Origin: JBLNDJ01 sp050261515
Lineage (GTDB): Bacteria > Acidobacteriota > Terriglobia > Bryobacterales > Bryobacteraceae
Reading direction: 5' to 3'
NCBI GenBank assembly: GCA_050261515.1
Contig: JBLNDJ010000048.1
Coordinates: forward strand, 186,001-250,000
Length of the DNA stretch: 64,000 bases
Under the pieces are notes generated by a model that was given only the letters and a program-made list of their open reading frames with translations, did not search any database and had not been told where the DNA came from. Shown piece by piece: positions 40,428 through 49,145 of the stretch; positions within the stretch are counted from its first letter, which is position 1, and every line of letters begins with the position of its first letter. The position numbers and the translations under genes are program-made.

Positions 40428-40600
40428 CGTACAAGCCGGGCACGCAAGCCCCCGCGACGGGAATTTACTGGTGCAGCGTTTGCAAGACGCCTGCGTCGTT
40501 CACGAAGGAGCAGCCGCTTCCCGAGTGCAGGAACAAGTGCGGCCGCGGCCGCTGGGAGCTGGTCAGGGAGCAGCCCGAGGCGGCGAAGCCGGAGGCCTGA
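40424..40600 (+). CDS. 58-residue zinc-ribbon protein
   Basis: Very small protein of 58 residues. It starts TYKPGTQAPATGIYWCSVC and continues to PLPECRNKCGRGRW, so two pairs of cysteines (WCSVC and ECRNKC) can form a zinc ribbon; the tail is acidic and Ala/Pro-rich. The PGTQAP-x-x-G-x-Y opening is like that of other tiny uncharacterised bacterial proteins. The ATG overlaps the gph stop (ATGA, 40424-40427), which supports it as a real, coupled gene. Function is unknown. Confidence 0.7.
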   Translation: MTYKPGTQAPATGIYWCSVCKTPASFTKEQPLPECRNKCGRGRWELVREQPEAAKPEA

Positions 40601-40604
40601 AAGT

Positions 40605-41870
40605 CTACCGCAGCGTCGCGGTGACGACTTCGCCTTCTTTGATGTCGTCAGTCGGATTCACGATCACGCGCTCTTCGCCGCTCAGGCCGGAGAGCACTTC
40701 GACGATAGGGCCGTAGTCGCGTCCCAGCGTCACTTTCGTGTAATGTGCCGCTCCGGTTTCGGGGACGGTAACCACGTAGCTTCCATCCGATTTCACCATC
40801 AGCGAATCGGCCGGGATGACGAGCGGGGGTTCGGCGCGCGTTGCCGCCAGGCGCACCTGCGCGTACATTCCGGGCAGAAGCTCATGGCGGGCGTTCGGCA
40901 CCTGCACCTCGGTGAGCAGGGTGCGGGTGCGCTCGTCGAGCGAGTTGGCGGTGCGGGTGACTTCGCCGCGGAACACCTTGCCCGGAAGCTCCTGGAGCAT
41001 CACACCGGCCGGTTCGCCGGGGCGCACCATGGGCGCGTAGGCCTGCGGCACGTTGACGTAAATGCGCAGGCGGTCGATCTGGGCGAGGTTGAACATCGGC
41101 TTCGCGTTCGCACCGCCGCCCGAGGTGATCAGCGTTCCGTTGTCCACGTTGCGCGCCGTGATGATGCCGGCGAAGGGCGCCGTGACGCGCGAGAACCCCT
41201 TCAATTCCTGAAGCCGCTGGAGATTCGCTTCGGCGGCCTGGACGTCCGATTCGGCGGCCTGGACCGCGGCCTCGCCCGCGCGCACGTTGGCCTGCTGGGC
41301 GTCGAAATCGGCCTGCTTCTGGTCGCCTTCCTGCTGCGCCAGCACGCCCTTGTCCACAAGCGGGCGCCAGCGCTTCAGGCTGACGTCGGCGAGCCTGAGG
41401 TTCGCCTCGGCCTGGCCGAGCGCGGCGCGGGCGCGGAGAGCGGCGGCGCGGCTTTGCTCGATCGCGGCGCGCGCCTGGCGGATCTGCTGGTCGAGCTCGG
41501 GCGTTTCGATCTCGGCGAGCAGCTGGCCGGCGTTCACGCGGTCGCCGATATCGACGAGACGGCGTTTGAGGTAGCCGTCCGCGCGCGCGTAAATCGGGAT
41601 CTCGCCGATCGCGTCGATGTTGCCGGGGAGAACCGTGTCGGAACTCGGCGCAGAGCGGCGCACCGCGGCGACGTTCACGCGGCGGCTGCGCGCGGCATCG
41701 CCGTTGGCCTCGGCGACGAGCTCGTGCTGGCGGCGGCGGCGCGGCATGTAGCCCGCCGCGAACACGCAGATGAGCACGAGCACCGCCGCGAAGCCGAGCA
41801 GGCCGTAGCGGCGCGTACGCCGCGGCCCGGGCCTCGTGGGTTCCACCCGGTTGCCGGTTTCGGTGACCAT
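40605..41870 (-). CDS. RND efflux periplasmic adaptor (HlyD/AcrA family)
   Basis: Membrane fusion protein of 421 residues linking an RND pump to an outer-membrane channel. A membrane anchor lies at about 22-42 (YGLLGFAAVLVLICVFAAGY). The lipoyl half-motifs ADGYLKRRLVDIGDRVNAGQLLAEIETPELD and FSRVTAPFAGIITARNVDNGTLI flank an Ala/Gln-rich helical hairpin (about 110-205). Beta-barrel and membrane-proximal domains follow (LLPGMYAQVRLAATRAEPPLVIPADSLMV). It follows the pump gene by 2 nt. No TolC-like channel is in the window, so the outer component must be supplied from elsewhere. Confidence 0.92.
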   Translation of the reverse strand: MVTETGNRVEPTRPGPRRTRRYGLLGFAAVLVLICVFAAGYMPRRRRQHELVAEANGDAARSRRVNVAAVRRSAPSSDTVLPGNIDAIGEIPIYARADGYLKRRLVDIGDRVNAGQLLAEIETPELDQQIRQARAAIEQSRAAALRARAALGQAEANLRLADVSLKRWRPLVDKGVLAQQEGDQKQADFDAQQANVRAGEAAVQAAESDVQAAEANLQRLQELKGFSRVTAPFAGIITARNVDNGTLITSGGGANAKPMFNLAQIDRLRIYVNVPQAYAPMVRPGEPAGVMLQELPGKVFRGEVTRTANSLDERTRTLLTEVQVPNARHELLPGMYAQVRLAATRAEPPLVIPADSLMVKSDGSYVVTVPETGAAHYTKVTLGRDYGPIVEVLSGLSGEERVIVNPTDDIKEGEVVTATLR

Positions 41871-41872
41871 TC

Positions 41873-44800
41873 TTAAAACTCCTCGCGATCGAGAGGTTCC
41901 GGCTGTTTCCTGCGCAGCAGGCTGTAGACGACCGGAACGAAGTAAAGCGTTGCGAACGTGGCAAGAATCAGGCCGCCGATCACGGCGCGGCCTAGCGGCG
42001 CGTTCTGTTCCCCGCCCTCTCCCAGGCCGAGCGACATCGGCACCATGCCGATGATCATGGCGAGCGCCGTCATCAGCACGGGGCGCAGGCGGACGTAACC
42101 GGCATCGAGCGCCGACTCGCGCGCGCCGGCCCCCTCCAGCCGCCGGTCATTGGCGAACGTGATCAGCAAAATGGCGTTGGCGGTGGCGACGCCGATGCTC
42201 ATGATCGCTCCCATCAGCGACGGCACGCTGATGGTCGTCTGGGTGACGAACAACATCCACAGGATGCCTGCCAGCGCGCCCGGCAGCGCCATCATGATGA
42301 TCAGCGGATCGAGCCAGCTCTGGAAGTTCACCACCATCAGGAAGTAGACCAGCAGCACGGCGAAGACCAGGCCCCAGCCCAGGCCCGCGAAGGAGGTCCG
42401 CATGCTTTCCACCTGGCCGCGGATTTCGATGAAACTCCCGCGCGGCAGCCTCGGCTTCGATTTCTCCACGATCTTCGTGACCTCGCGGGCCACGCTGCCG
42501 AGGTCGCTGCCCTGCACGTTGGCGTAGATGTCGAACACCGGCTGCACGTTGTTATGGTTGATGACCGACATCGCGGTGCGGCGCTCGAAGCTGGCCACGT
42601 TGCTCAGGAGCTGCGGCTGCGCCACTCCCGCGGCGGCCACCGGCATCGACGCCAGCGCGTCCATCGAATCCACACGGCGCTGCGGCGTCTGGACCGCGAG
42701 CGGGTAGTTCACGTTGTTCTTCGGGTTGAGCCAGAAATTCGGGGACACCTGGCCGCTCGAGCTGAGAGAGACGAGCAGGCTGTTGGCGACGTCGCGCTGC
42801 GTGAATCCCAACTGCCCGGCGCGCGTGCGGTCCACGTTCACGCGCACCTCGGGGGCGTCCACCACCTGGTGCATGTGCACGTCCACCGCGCCCGGAATCT
42901 TCTGTATTTGCGCGCCGATCTGGCGCGCCAGCGCAAGGTTCTCGTTGATGTTGCGGCCCGCGATCTGGACGTCGATCGGCGCGGGCAGGCCGAAGTTCAG
43001 AATCTGGCTGATGATGTCCGAGGGCTGGAAGAAAAACGTAAGCTCGGGGAACTCGCGCTTCAGCGTGTGCCGCAGCTCGCGCACGTACTCCCACGTCGGC
43101 GCGTGGTCCTCTTTGAGCGAGACCAGAATTTCGCCGTCGGCCGGCCCTACTGTTGAGATGTCGGCATACGCGAGATTGATGCCGCCGAGCGGCACGCCGA
43201 TGTTGTCGAGCACGAGCGCCAGCTCGCGCTCCGGGATCACGCGGCGGATCGCGGCTTCGACCTCCGTGAAGTAATGCTCGGTCTGCTCCAGGCGCGTGCC
43301 CGAGGGAGCGCGGACGTGGAGGCGGAACTGGCCGGCGTCCACGGTGGGGAAGAAATCTTCGCCGATCATCGGCAGCAGAAGCGCGCTCGTGCCTCCGCAA
43401 AACAGTATGAAGCCCGCCACCATGATGGCGCGGTGGTCGAGCGCCCAGTCGAGCGAGTCGCGGTAGGCATCGCGCATTTTTTCGAATCCGCGCTCGAAGC
43501 CGAGGTGAATGCGGCGGAACAGCCCGGCCGATTCGCGATCCGGCAGCCCGTTCACGCGGACGTGCTTATCCACCTCGTGGCGCAGCAGGTACCAGACCAT
43601 GGTGGGAACCAGTGTCCGCGAGAGCAGGTAGGACGCCATCATGGCGAAAACCACGGCGGCCGCCAGCGGCGTGAACAGCCACTTGGCCGAGCCGCTCAGG
43701 AAAACCACCGGGACGAAGACGATACAGATCGACAGCGTGGAAACGAACGCCGCAACGGCGATCTGCTGCGAGCCGTCGAGAATCGCGCGCCTGATCGGCT
43801 TTCCCTCGGCCATGTTGCGGTGGATGTTCTCGATAGCCACCGTCGCATCGTCCACCAGGATGCCGACCGCGAGCGCCAGGCCGCCGAGCGTCATCACGTT
43901 CAGAGTCTGGCCCATGTAGTTGAGGACGATGATCGAAGTGAGAATCGAAAGCGGGATCGACGTGGCCACGACGATCGTGCTGCGCCAGCTTCCGAGGAAC
44001 AGCAGAATCATGAGGGCGGTGAGGGCCGCGGCGATCACCGCTTCGTGGATCACGCTGTTGAGCGAGGCGCGCACGAAGATCGACTGGTCGAACAAGTACT
44101 TCATCTTCAACTCGCGCGGCAGCGTGGCCTGAATGCGCGGCAGGACTTTCTTCACGCGCTCGACGATATCGAGGGTGGAGGCGCCGCCGCTTTTCATGAT
44201 CGAAATCAGCGCCGACCGCCGGCCGTTCTCGCGCACGATGTTCGACTGCACCGAGTAGCCGTCGCGAACCTGCGCGACGTCGCCGATGTAGACCGTGGCC
44301 CCGTTGGCCTGCTTGAGCGGCAGCCGGTTCAGCTCGTCGATGACCTCCGGGCTGCTGTTCAACCGCACGCTGTACTCGCGCCCGCCCATCTTGGCGGTTC
44401 CGGCGGGGATGATCAGGTTCTGGAGGCTGATGGCGTTGCTGACGTCGGTGGCCGAGAGGCCTTGCGCGTAGAGCGCCTGCGGGTCGAGGTCCACCATCAC
44501 CTGCCGGTACTTGCCGCCGTAGGGCAGCGGCACCGAGGCGCCCTGCACGGTAGCCAGCTGCGTGCGGATGAAGTTGGTCCCGTAGTCGTAGAGTTCCTGC
44601 TCGGAAAGCTTATCGCTCGAGATGCTGACCTGAAGAATGGGGACGCTCGCGGCGTTATACCGCAGGATGTTCGGCGGGAAGATGCCGGGCGGCAGCACGC
44701 GCAGCACCGAGTTCGACTGCGCGTTGATCTGCGCCACGGCGGCTTCGATCTTGGCATTCGGCTGGAAGAAGATCTTGATGTGGCTGAAGCCGAATACGGA

Positions 44801-45052
44801 CTGCGATTCCTGGTGCTCTATGTCGGCGACGGTCGTGGTGAAGGCGCGTTCGGCAATCGTGACGATACGGCGCTCCATGTCCTCGGGCGACATGCCGGAG
44901 TAGGAATAGATCACGCTGACCACCGGAATGTTGATTTCCGGGAAAATGTCGGCGGGCATGCGGACGATCGAGACGGCGCCCAGCAGTGCGATGACCAGCG
45001 CGGCAACTACGAATGTATACGGCCGTCTGAGAGCGAGGCGAACAATCCACAT
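41873..45052 (-). CDS. RND efflux permease (AcrB/HAE1-like)
   Basis: Proton-driven inner-membrane pump of 1059 residues, the usual RND length, with two repeats of six helices and two large periplasmic loops. Family marks include PADIFPEINIPVVSVIYSYSGMSPEDMERRIV at the start, the helix-4 proton-relay region LGGLALAVGILVDDATVAIENIHRN with its paired aspartates, and GEDFFPTVDAGQFRLHVRAPSGTRLEQTE. Specificity (drugs, solvents or heavy metals) cannot be fixed; the VGILVDDATVAIEN form favours the HAE hydrophobic-compound type over CusA. It is the first gene of a pump-adaptor operon whose promoter should lie in 45053-45169, where I see no gene. Confidence 0.92.
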   Translation of the reverse strand: MWIVRLALRRPYTFVVAALVIALLGAVSIVRMPADIFPEINIPVVSVIYSYSGMSPEDMERRIVTIAERAFTTTVADIEHQESQSVFGFSHIKIFFQPNAKIEAAVAQINAQSNSVLRVLPPGIFPPNILRYNAASVPILQVSISSDKLSEQELYDYGTNFIRTQLATVQGASVPLPYGGKYRQVMVDLDPQALYAQGLSATDVSNAISLQNLIIPAGTAKMGGREYSVRLNSSPEVIDELNRLPLKQANGATVYIGDVAQVRDGYSVQSNIVRENGRRSALISIMKSGGASTLDIVERVKKVLPRIQATLPRELKMKYLFDQSIFVRASLNSVIHEAVIAAALTALMILLFLGSWRSTIVVATSIPLSILTSIIVLNYMGQTLNVMTLGGLALAVGILVDDATVAIENIHRNMAEGKPIRRAILDGSQQIAVAAFVSTLSICIVFVPVVFLSGSAKWLFTPLAAAVVFAMMASYLLSRTLVPTMVWYLLRHEVDKHVRVNGLPDRESAGLFRRIHLGFERGFEKMRDAYRDSLDWALDHRAIMVAGFILFCGGTSALLLPMIGEDFFPTVDAGQFRLHVRAPSGTRLEQTEHYFTEVEAAIRRVIPERELALVLDNIGVPLGGINLAYADISTVGPADGEILVSLKEDHAPTWEYVRELRHTLKREFPELTFFFQPSDIISQILNFGLPAPIDVQIAGRNINENLALARQIGAQIQKIPGAVDVHMHQVVDAPEVRVNVDRTRAGQLGFTQRDVANSLLVSLSSSGQVSPNFWLNPKNNVNYPLAVQTPQRRVDSMDALASMPVAAAGVAQPQLLSNVASFERRTAMSVINHNNVQPVFDIYANVQGSDLGSVAREVTKIVEKSKPRLPRGSFIEIRGQVESMRTSFAGLGWGLVFAVLLVYFLMVVNFQSWLDPLIIMMALPGALAGILWMLFVTQTTISVPSLMGAIMSIGVATANAILLITFANDRRLEGAGARESALDAGYVRLRPVLMTALAMIIGMVPMSLGLGEGGEQNAPLGRAVIGGLILATFATLYFVPVVYSLLRRKQPEPLDREEF

Positions 45053-45169
45053 AATCTACTGGAGACGAACGGAGACACCCTGCGGGAGGACGCAACCCCG
45101 ATAACCCATAAGTTTATCAGGTCTGGAAAAAGAGCCTGACTATGAATGGCGTAACGGAGTGCGGTGGGG

Positions 45170-46519
45170 TTACGGCTCCCCGATCTCCCGCTTGATCAGC
45201 CCCGCGATGCGCGAGGCAAACGCCTCTACCTGGGCCATCTCCGGGCCCTCGACCATCACGCGGGCCAGCGGCTCGGTTCCCGAAAAGCGCACCAGAACGC
45301 GGCCCGTGTCCCCGAACGCCTGCTCGGCGGCGCGGATTTCCTCGGCCACGGCGGGCATCTGGTCGAGCGGCTTGCGCGACCGCACGCGCACGTTCACCAG
45401 CCGCTGCGGGTAAATTTCCAGCCCGGCCGTCAGTTCGTCGAGCGACCGGCCCGTTTCCGCCATGATTTCGAGGATGCGCAGAGCGGTCAGCAGGCCGTCG
45501 CCCGTAGTGGCATAGTCGCGGAAGATGACATGGCCCGACTGCTCGCCGCCCAGCACGGCCCCGGAGCGAAGCATTTCTTCGAGGACGTATTTATCCCCCA
45601 CCGGAGTGCGCGCCAGCGCGATGCCGCGGGCGGCCAGGGCGCGCTCGAGGCCCAGGTTGGACATCACCGTGGCGATCACCGTGGGCTTCGGCCCGTCGAG
45701 GCGGCCCCGCTCCTGGAGGCTGCGCGCGGCCACCAGCAGCACGCCGTCGCCGTCCACGATCTTGCCGGAGCCCGAGACGAAGATGGCACGGTCCGCATCA
45801 CCATCGAAGGCCACGCCCACGGGGGCGCCTTCGGCCAGCACGCGCTCCCGCAGCTTGCCCACGTAGAGGGCGCCGCAGCCCAGGTTGATGTTGCGGCCGT
45901 CGGGCGCGTCGCAGATCGGGATCACGCGCGCGCCGAGCGAGTCGAACAGTTCGGGCGCCAGCGCCGAGGCCGAACCGTTTCCGGAGTCGATGACCAGCCG
46001 CAAGCCGTCGAGCCGGCGCGTCATGGTGGAGGCGAGGTAGCCGATGTAGCGGCGGTCGAGGCCGGGGTCCGCAGCCAGTTCCCGCGCGTTCGGCTCGACG
46101 CCCGCTTCGAGCAAGGCGGAGATCTCCTCCTCGATCGCGCGCTCGTCTTCATCGGGCAGCTTATACCCGGAGTGGTCGAACACCTTGATGCCGTTGTCGC
46201 GATAAGGATTGTGCGAGGCCGAGATCATGACACCCGCGACGAAGGAGCCGCTGCGCGTGAGCCAGGCGACGCCCGGCGTGGTGATGACGCCTGCAAAAAG
46301 CACCCGGGCGCCGTGCTCCGCGAGCCCACCCGCCACCTGACCCGCGATCCACGGGCCGGATTCGCGCGTGTCCATGCCGATCAGCACTTCCGGGTCGCGC
46401 GCGTGCCGCGCTGCGATTTCGCCCAGGGACGCACCCAGGGCGTGCACCGTTTTCGGATCGAGCGGAAACTCCCCTGCTACCCCGCGAACCCCGTCAGTTC
46501 CGAACAGCCGCCTTGCCAT
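45170..46519 (-). CDS. glmM: Phosphoglucosamine mutase
   Basis: Converts glucosamine-6-phosphate to glucosamine-1-phosphate for peptidoglycan and LPS. The 449 residues cover the four phosphohexomutase domains: RRLFGTDGVRGVAGEFPL at the start, the phosphoserine loop VMISASHNPYRDNGIKVF, the metal-binding DGDADRA in GVAFDGDADRAIFV, the sugar-binding GGEQSGHVIF and the phosphate-binding VRFSGTEPLARVM. It overlaps cdaR by 26 bases. The cdaA-cdaR-glmM order is conserved across Firmicutes and others, where GlmM restrains CdaA activity, so cross-talk between c-di-AMP and wall synthesis is likely here too. Confidence 0.97.
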   Translation of the reverse strand: MARRLFGTDGVRGVAGEFPLDPKTVHALGASLGEIAARHARDPEVLIGMDTRESGPWIAGQVAGGLAEHGARVLFAGVITTPGVAWLTRSGSFVAGVMISASHNPYRDNGIKVFDHSGYKLPDEDERAIEEEISALLEAGVEPNARELAADPGLDRRYIGYLASTMTRRLDGLRLVIDSGNGSASALAPELFDSLGARVIPICDAPDGRNINLGCGALYVGKLRERVLAEGAPVGVAFDGDADRAIFVSGSGKIVDGDGVLLVAARSLQERGRLDGPKPTVIATVMSNLGLERALAARGIALARTPVGDKYVLEEMLRSGAVLGGEQSGHVIFRDYATTGDGLLTALRILEIMAETGRSLDELTAGLEIYPQRLVNVRVRSRKPLDQMPAVAEEIRAAEQAFGDTGRVLVRFSGTEPLARVMVEGPEMAQVEAFASRIAGLIKREIGEP

Positions 46520-47165
46520 CGCCCCCCACTTTCTCGAGTGTGACGCTCACGCGAACCACCGGCGAGGAAACGAAACGCACCTGCGGATCTCCCAAAAACG
46601 TGTCCACCTGGAACTGCTGCTTGACGACGACGCGCGAAATGTCGATCGGGTCTGTCTCGACGAAGGCCACCCGCCGGACGTGGCTTTCCGGCCCCTCGAT
46701 CTTCAGCGAGGCGGGCTCCACGCGCTGCCCGGCGACGCGATAGCCGGCAGGCGGCGGGGTCGAGAACCGGACCTTCACCGGAACCTGCGCCTGCCTCCGC
46801 CACTCGAACGGAATGCGAATCTGCGCGGGCGTCCAGCGAACCGCGGTCAGGCCGGCGGGGACGTCGATCTGGCGCCGTCCGATTGTGATGGTGTGCTCGC
46901 CCGGCCCGCGCACGTCGTCGAGATCGAGCGTGACGGCTGCCGAGGTGTCCACATGCCTGAGCCGCGCCGACGGGCCGCGTAGTTCAAGCGAGACGTGGGT
47001 CGGAAGCTCGGTCGTGGGAACGAGTTCCTCCGGCATGTTCTTGTAGGCGACCGGCGCCGTGACCGTGGTGACCATCTCGGGGCTGGCGATGAAAGTGATC
47101 CAGAGCGCGAACGCGACCGCGAGGGCGAACAGCGGCCAGCCGATTCTTCGAGCGAAGTTGACCAT
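46494..47165 (-). CDS. cdaR: CdaR/YbbR-domain regulator of diadenylate cyclase
   Basis: Membrane-anchored extracytoplasmic protein of 223 residues. An N-terminal helix (WPLFALAVAFALWITFIAS) is followed by two YbbR-like beta domains, with VTAPVAYKNMPEELVPTTELPTHVSLELRGP as the first and QVPVKVRFSTPPPAGYRVAGQRVEPASLKIEGPESHVRRV as the second. In other bacteria CdaR binds and modulates CdaA. It begins one base into the cdaA stop (TGATG) and ends inside glmM. Members in Firmicutes have up to four YbbR repeats, so this is a short version. Confidence 0.9.
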   Translation of the reverse strand: MVNFARRIGWPLFALAVAFALWITFIASPEMVTTVTAPVAYKNMPEELVPTTELPTHVSLELRGPSARLRHVDTSAAVTLDLDDVRGPGEHTITIGRRQIDVPAGLTAVRWTPAQIRIPFEWRRQAQVPVKVRFSTPPPAGYRVAGQRVEPASLKIEGPESHVRRVAFVETDPIDISRVVVKQQFQVDTFLGDPQVRFVSSPVVRVSVTLEKVGGDGKAAVRN

Positions 47166-48019
47166 CAGAGGCGCTCCGCCTGCTTGGAGTGTTCCTGCCC
47201 CTCGCCCGCGTCGAACAGCTCAGGCTCACGCACGGTGAGCCGCCGGTCGTCGCGGCGCTTTCGTCCGAAGTGCTTGGCGATGCGGTCGGCGACGTCGTTC
47301 ACAGTGAGGCCCGACTCGAGCTCGCCGAAAGCCGCCACCGACAGGCGTCCGGTTTCCTCCGAGACAACGAGCGCGAGGCAGTCTGCCTCCTCGGTGATGC
47401 CGATAGCGGCGCGATGGCGCGTGCCGAGCTTGCGCGCAAGCACGGGGTTCATGCTGAGCGGCAGGAAGCAGGCTGCTGCGGCAATCTTGTCGCCCTGCAC
47501 CACCACGGCCCCATCGTGCAGTGCCCCGCCCGGCTGGAAGATCGAAAGCAGCAGGTCGCGCGACAGGTTCGCGTTCAGGTTCACGCCGCTTTCGATGAAG
47601 GTGCGCAGCCCGGTGTCGCGTTCGAGCACGATCAGCGCGCCGACGCTCTGCTGCGAAAGGCGGCTGAGGGCGAGCAAAATATCGTCGGTCGATTCGCGGC
47701 GCTGTATGCTGCCCCCGAAGCCGAGCCAGCGGCGGCGCCCGATACGCGCCAGCGTCCTCCGGATCTCGCTCTGGAACAGCACGATCACGGCGATGGCCGT
47801 GTACGGCACCACGATGGCAAGCACGCTGCGCAGCAGCTCGAGGCCCGTCCACACCGCGATGACGTAGACCGCCAGCAGCACCCCGATGCCCGCGATCACC
47901 TGCGCGGCTCGCGTGCCCTTGAACACCATGATGAGCTGGTAGATCAGGAAGGCGACGACAAGAATGTCGATAACCGCGGTAAAGGTTAGCTTCGGCAGCC
48001 AATAGGTAAGCGGGGACAT
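47165..48019 (-). CDS. cdaA: Diadenylate cyclase CdaA
   Basis: Makes cyclic di-AMP from two ATP. The 284-residue product has three N-terminal membrane helices (about 10-75: VIDILVVAFLIYQLIMVFKGTRA and RSVLAIVVPYTAIAVIVLFQSEIRR) and a DAC domain with the catalytic DGA in GALHDGAVVVQGDKIAAAACFLPLS and the RHR motif in GTRHRAAIGITEEADCLALVVSEETG. All active-site residues are intact. It leads cdaA-cdaR-glmM. A TAGAAT hexamer 12 nt before the start on the minus strand may be its -10 box. c-di-AMP is best known from Gram-positive bacteria, so an intact set beside an outer-membrane machinery is of note. Confidence 0.96.
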   Translation of the reverse strand: MSPLTYWLPKLTFTAVIDILVVAFLIYQLIMVFKGTRAAQVIAGIGVLLAVYVIAVWTGLELLRSVLAIVVPYTAIAVIVLFQSEIRRTLARIGRRRWLGFGGSIQRRESTDDILLALSRLSQQSVGALIVLERDTGLRTFIESGVNLNANLSRDLLLSIFQPGGALHDGAVVVQGDKIAAAACFLPLSMNPVLARKLGTRHRAAIGITEEADCLALVVSEETGRLSVAAFGELESGLTVNDVADRIAKHFGRKRRDDRRLTVREPELFDAGEGQEHSKQAERL

Positions 48020-48034
48020 CTTGAGAACTACATT

Positions 48035-49141
48035 CTAACCGAAGCGGAAGACCGCTTCTTTGAGTGGGATGCCGCGCACATCGATGCGGCCGAGGTCCGT
48101 AGTCCCCAGGCCCGCCGCCTCGGCGAGTGTGAGCGTGTTTTCGCAGCGGTGGAACGGCGCCGTGCCGCGGGCCGCGCGCGGGTCGTAGCCCATGGCGGCG
48201 GTCGCCACGGCGTCGGTCGCGACGGCGTTCGTGCCCGCGATGAGCAGGCCCGGGCGGACGGCGCGGATTCCCTCGACCCACGGCCCTTCGCCCCCGGCGA
48301 CCGTCTCGATGCCGTCGATGATCGCCAGATCGATGGGGCGCGCGGCGGCCAGGTCCGCGACGATGCGCGGAACCCGCACGCCGGGGTCGCGGCTCGGCGC
48401 GGCGTTCACTTCCTGCGGCGCGCTCTTCGAAATGGCACGTTTGGCGAAATGCAGCGTGTCCGCGCGGCCTTTCGTGGGCTTCTCGTTGGGTTCGGCCTCG
48501 CCCGCGTCGTCGCCGTAGATCGAAGCCGGCGTGATCCCGAAAATGTTCTTGAGCGATAGCGTCACGCCGCAGGTCTCGTGGTTCTTCAGCTTCGCCAGGC
48601 TGACGAAGACGTCCGTGTCTTCGTACGCATGATTCAGGTCGTAGGCCGCATACATGTACGCGCGGCCGGGCACCTTCAGGCGCGAATACCGCTTCGCCTT
48701 CCCCAGGTTGTTCGTGTTTTCGAACTCGACCGCCGGCGCGGTCCTGGCGAGCGCGCGCACGTTCCAGCCGGAATCGAGCAGGTATTCCTCGAGCGGGCCG
48801 CCCGACGCCCAGCAGCTTTCGACGAACCGCACACGCCGCGCTCCCGCCTCTCCGCAAAGGTGCGCGAACACAGCGGCGAGCTTCGGGTGCGTGTAGTGCG
48901 TGACTCCGAGGGGCCTGCCTTCAAGCTTCAGCCCCGGGCTGCCGGTGAGGTTCAGCTTCACCGTGACGGTCTTGCCGCGAACAATGCCCGCCAGACCCCC
49001 AAGCTGATCGAACATTCCGTTGAGCGTCGCCGCGAGATCGACTGTGTAGCTATCGGCCCTGGCGATCGCAACGGGCGCGCCGGGCGCCGCTTTCCCAACG
49101 GCGGCAGTTCCCGCAAGCGCGAGAAAATCCCTCCGAGTCAT
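48035..49141 (-). CDS. DUF362-domain protein with Tat signal
   Basis: Exported protein of 368 residues. The Tat-type signal TRRDFLALAGTAAVGKAA is followed by a DUF362 domain: GKTVTVKLNLTG, KLAAVFAHLCGEAGARRVRFVESCW, DVFVSLAKLKNHETCGVTLSLKNIFG, DLAIIDGIETVAGGEGPWVEG and PGLLIAGTNAVATDAVATAAMGYDP. Family members are often fused to ferredoxin domains, but none is seen here, so it lacks its own iron-sulfur cluster motif. The reaction is unknown. It starts 4 nt after the preceding unknown gene's stop and ends 15 nt before cdaA, on the same strand. Confidence 0.85.
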   Translation of the reverse strand: MTRRDFLALAGTAAVGKAAPGAPVAIARADSYTVDLAATLNGMFDQLGGLAGIVRGKTVTVKLNLTGSPGLKLEGRPLGVTHYTHPKLAAVFAHLCGEAGARRVRFVESCWASGGPLEEYLLDSGWNVRALARTAPAVEFENTNNLGKAKRYSRLKVPGRAYMYAAYDLNHAYEDTDVFVSLAKLKNHETCGVTLSLKNIFGITPASIYGDDAGEAEPNEKPTKGRADTLHFAKRAISKSAPQEVNAAPSRDPGVRVPRIVADLAAARPIDLAIIDGIETVAGGEGPWVEGIRAVRPGLLIAGTNAVATDAVATAAMGYDPRAARGTAPFHRCENTLTLAEAAGLGTTDLGRIDVRGIPLKEAVFRFG

Positions 49142-49145
49142 ACCT

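Noticed and set aside
43274..45139. Long plus-strand open frame opposite the RND pump gene
   Set aside because: Same cause: composition is typical of antisense frames in GC-rich genes, with no start signal and no recognisable motif.
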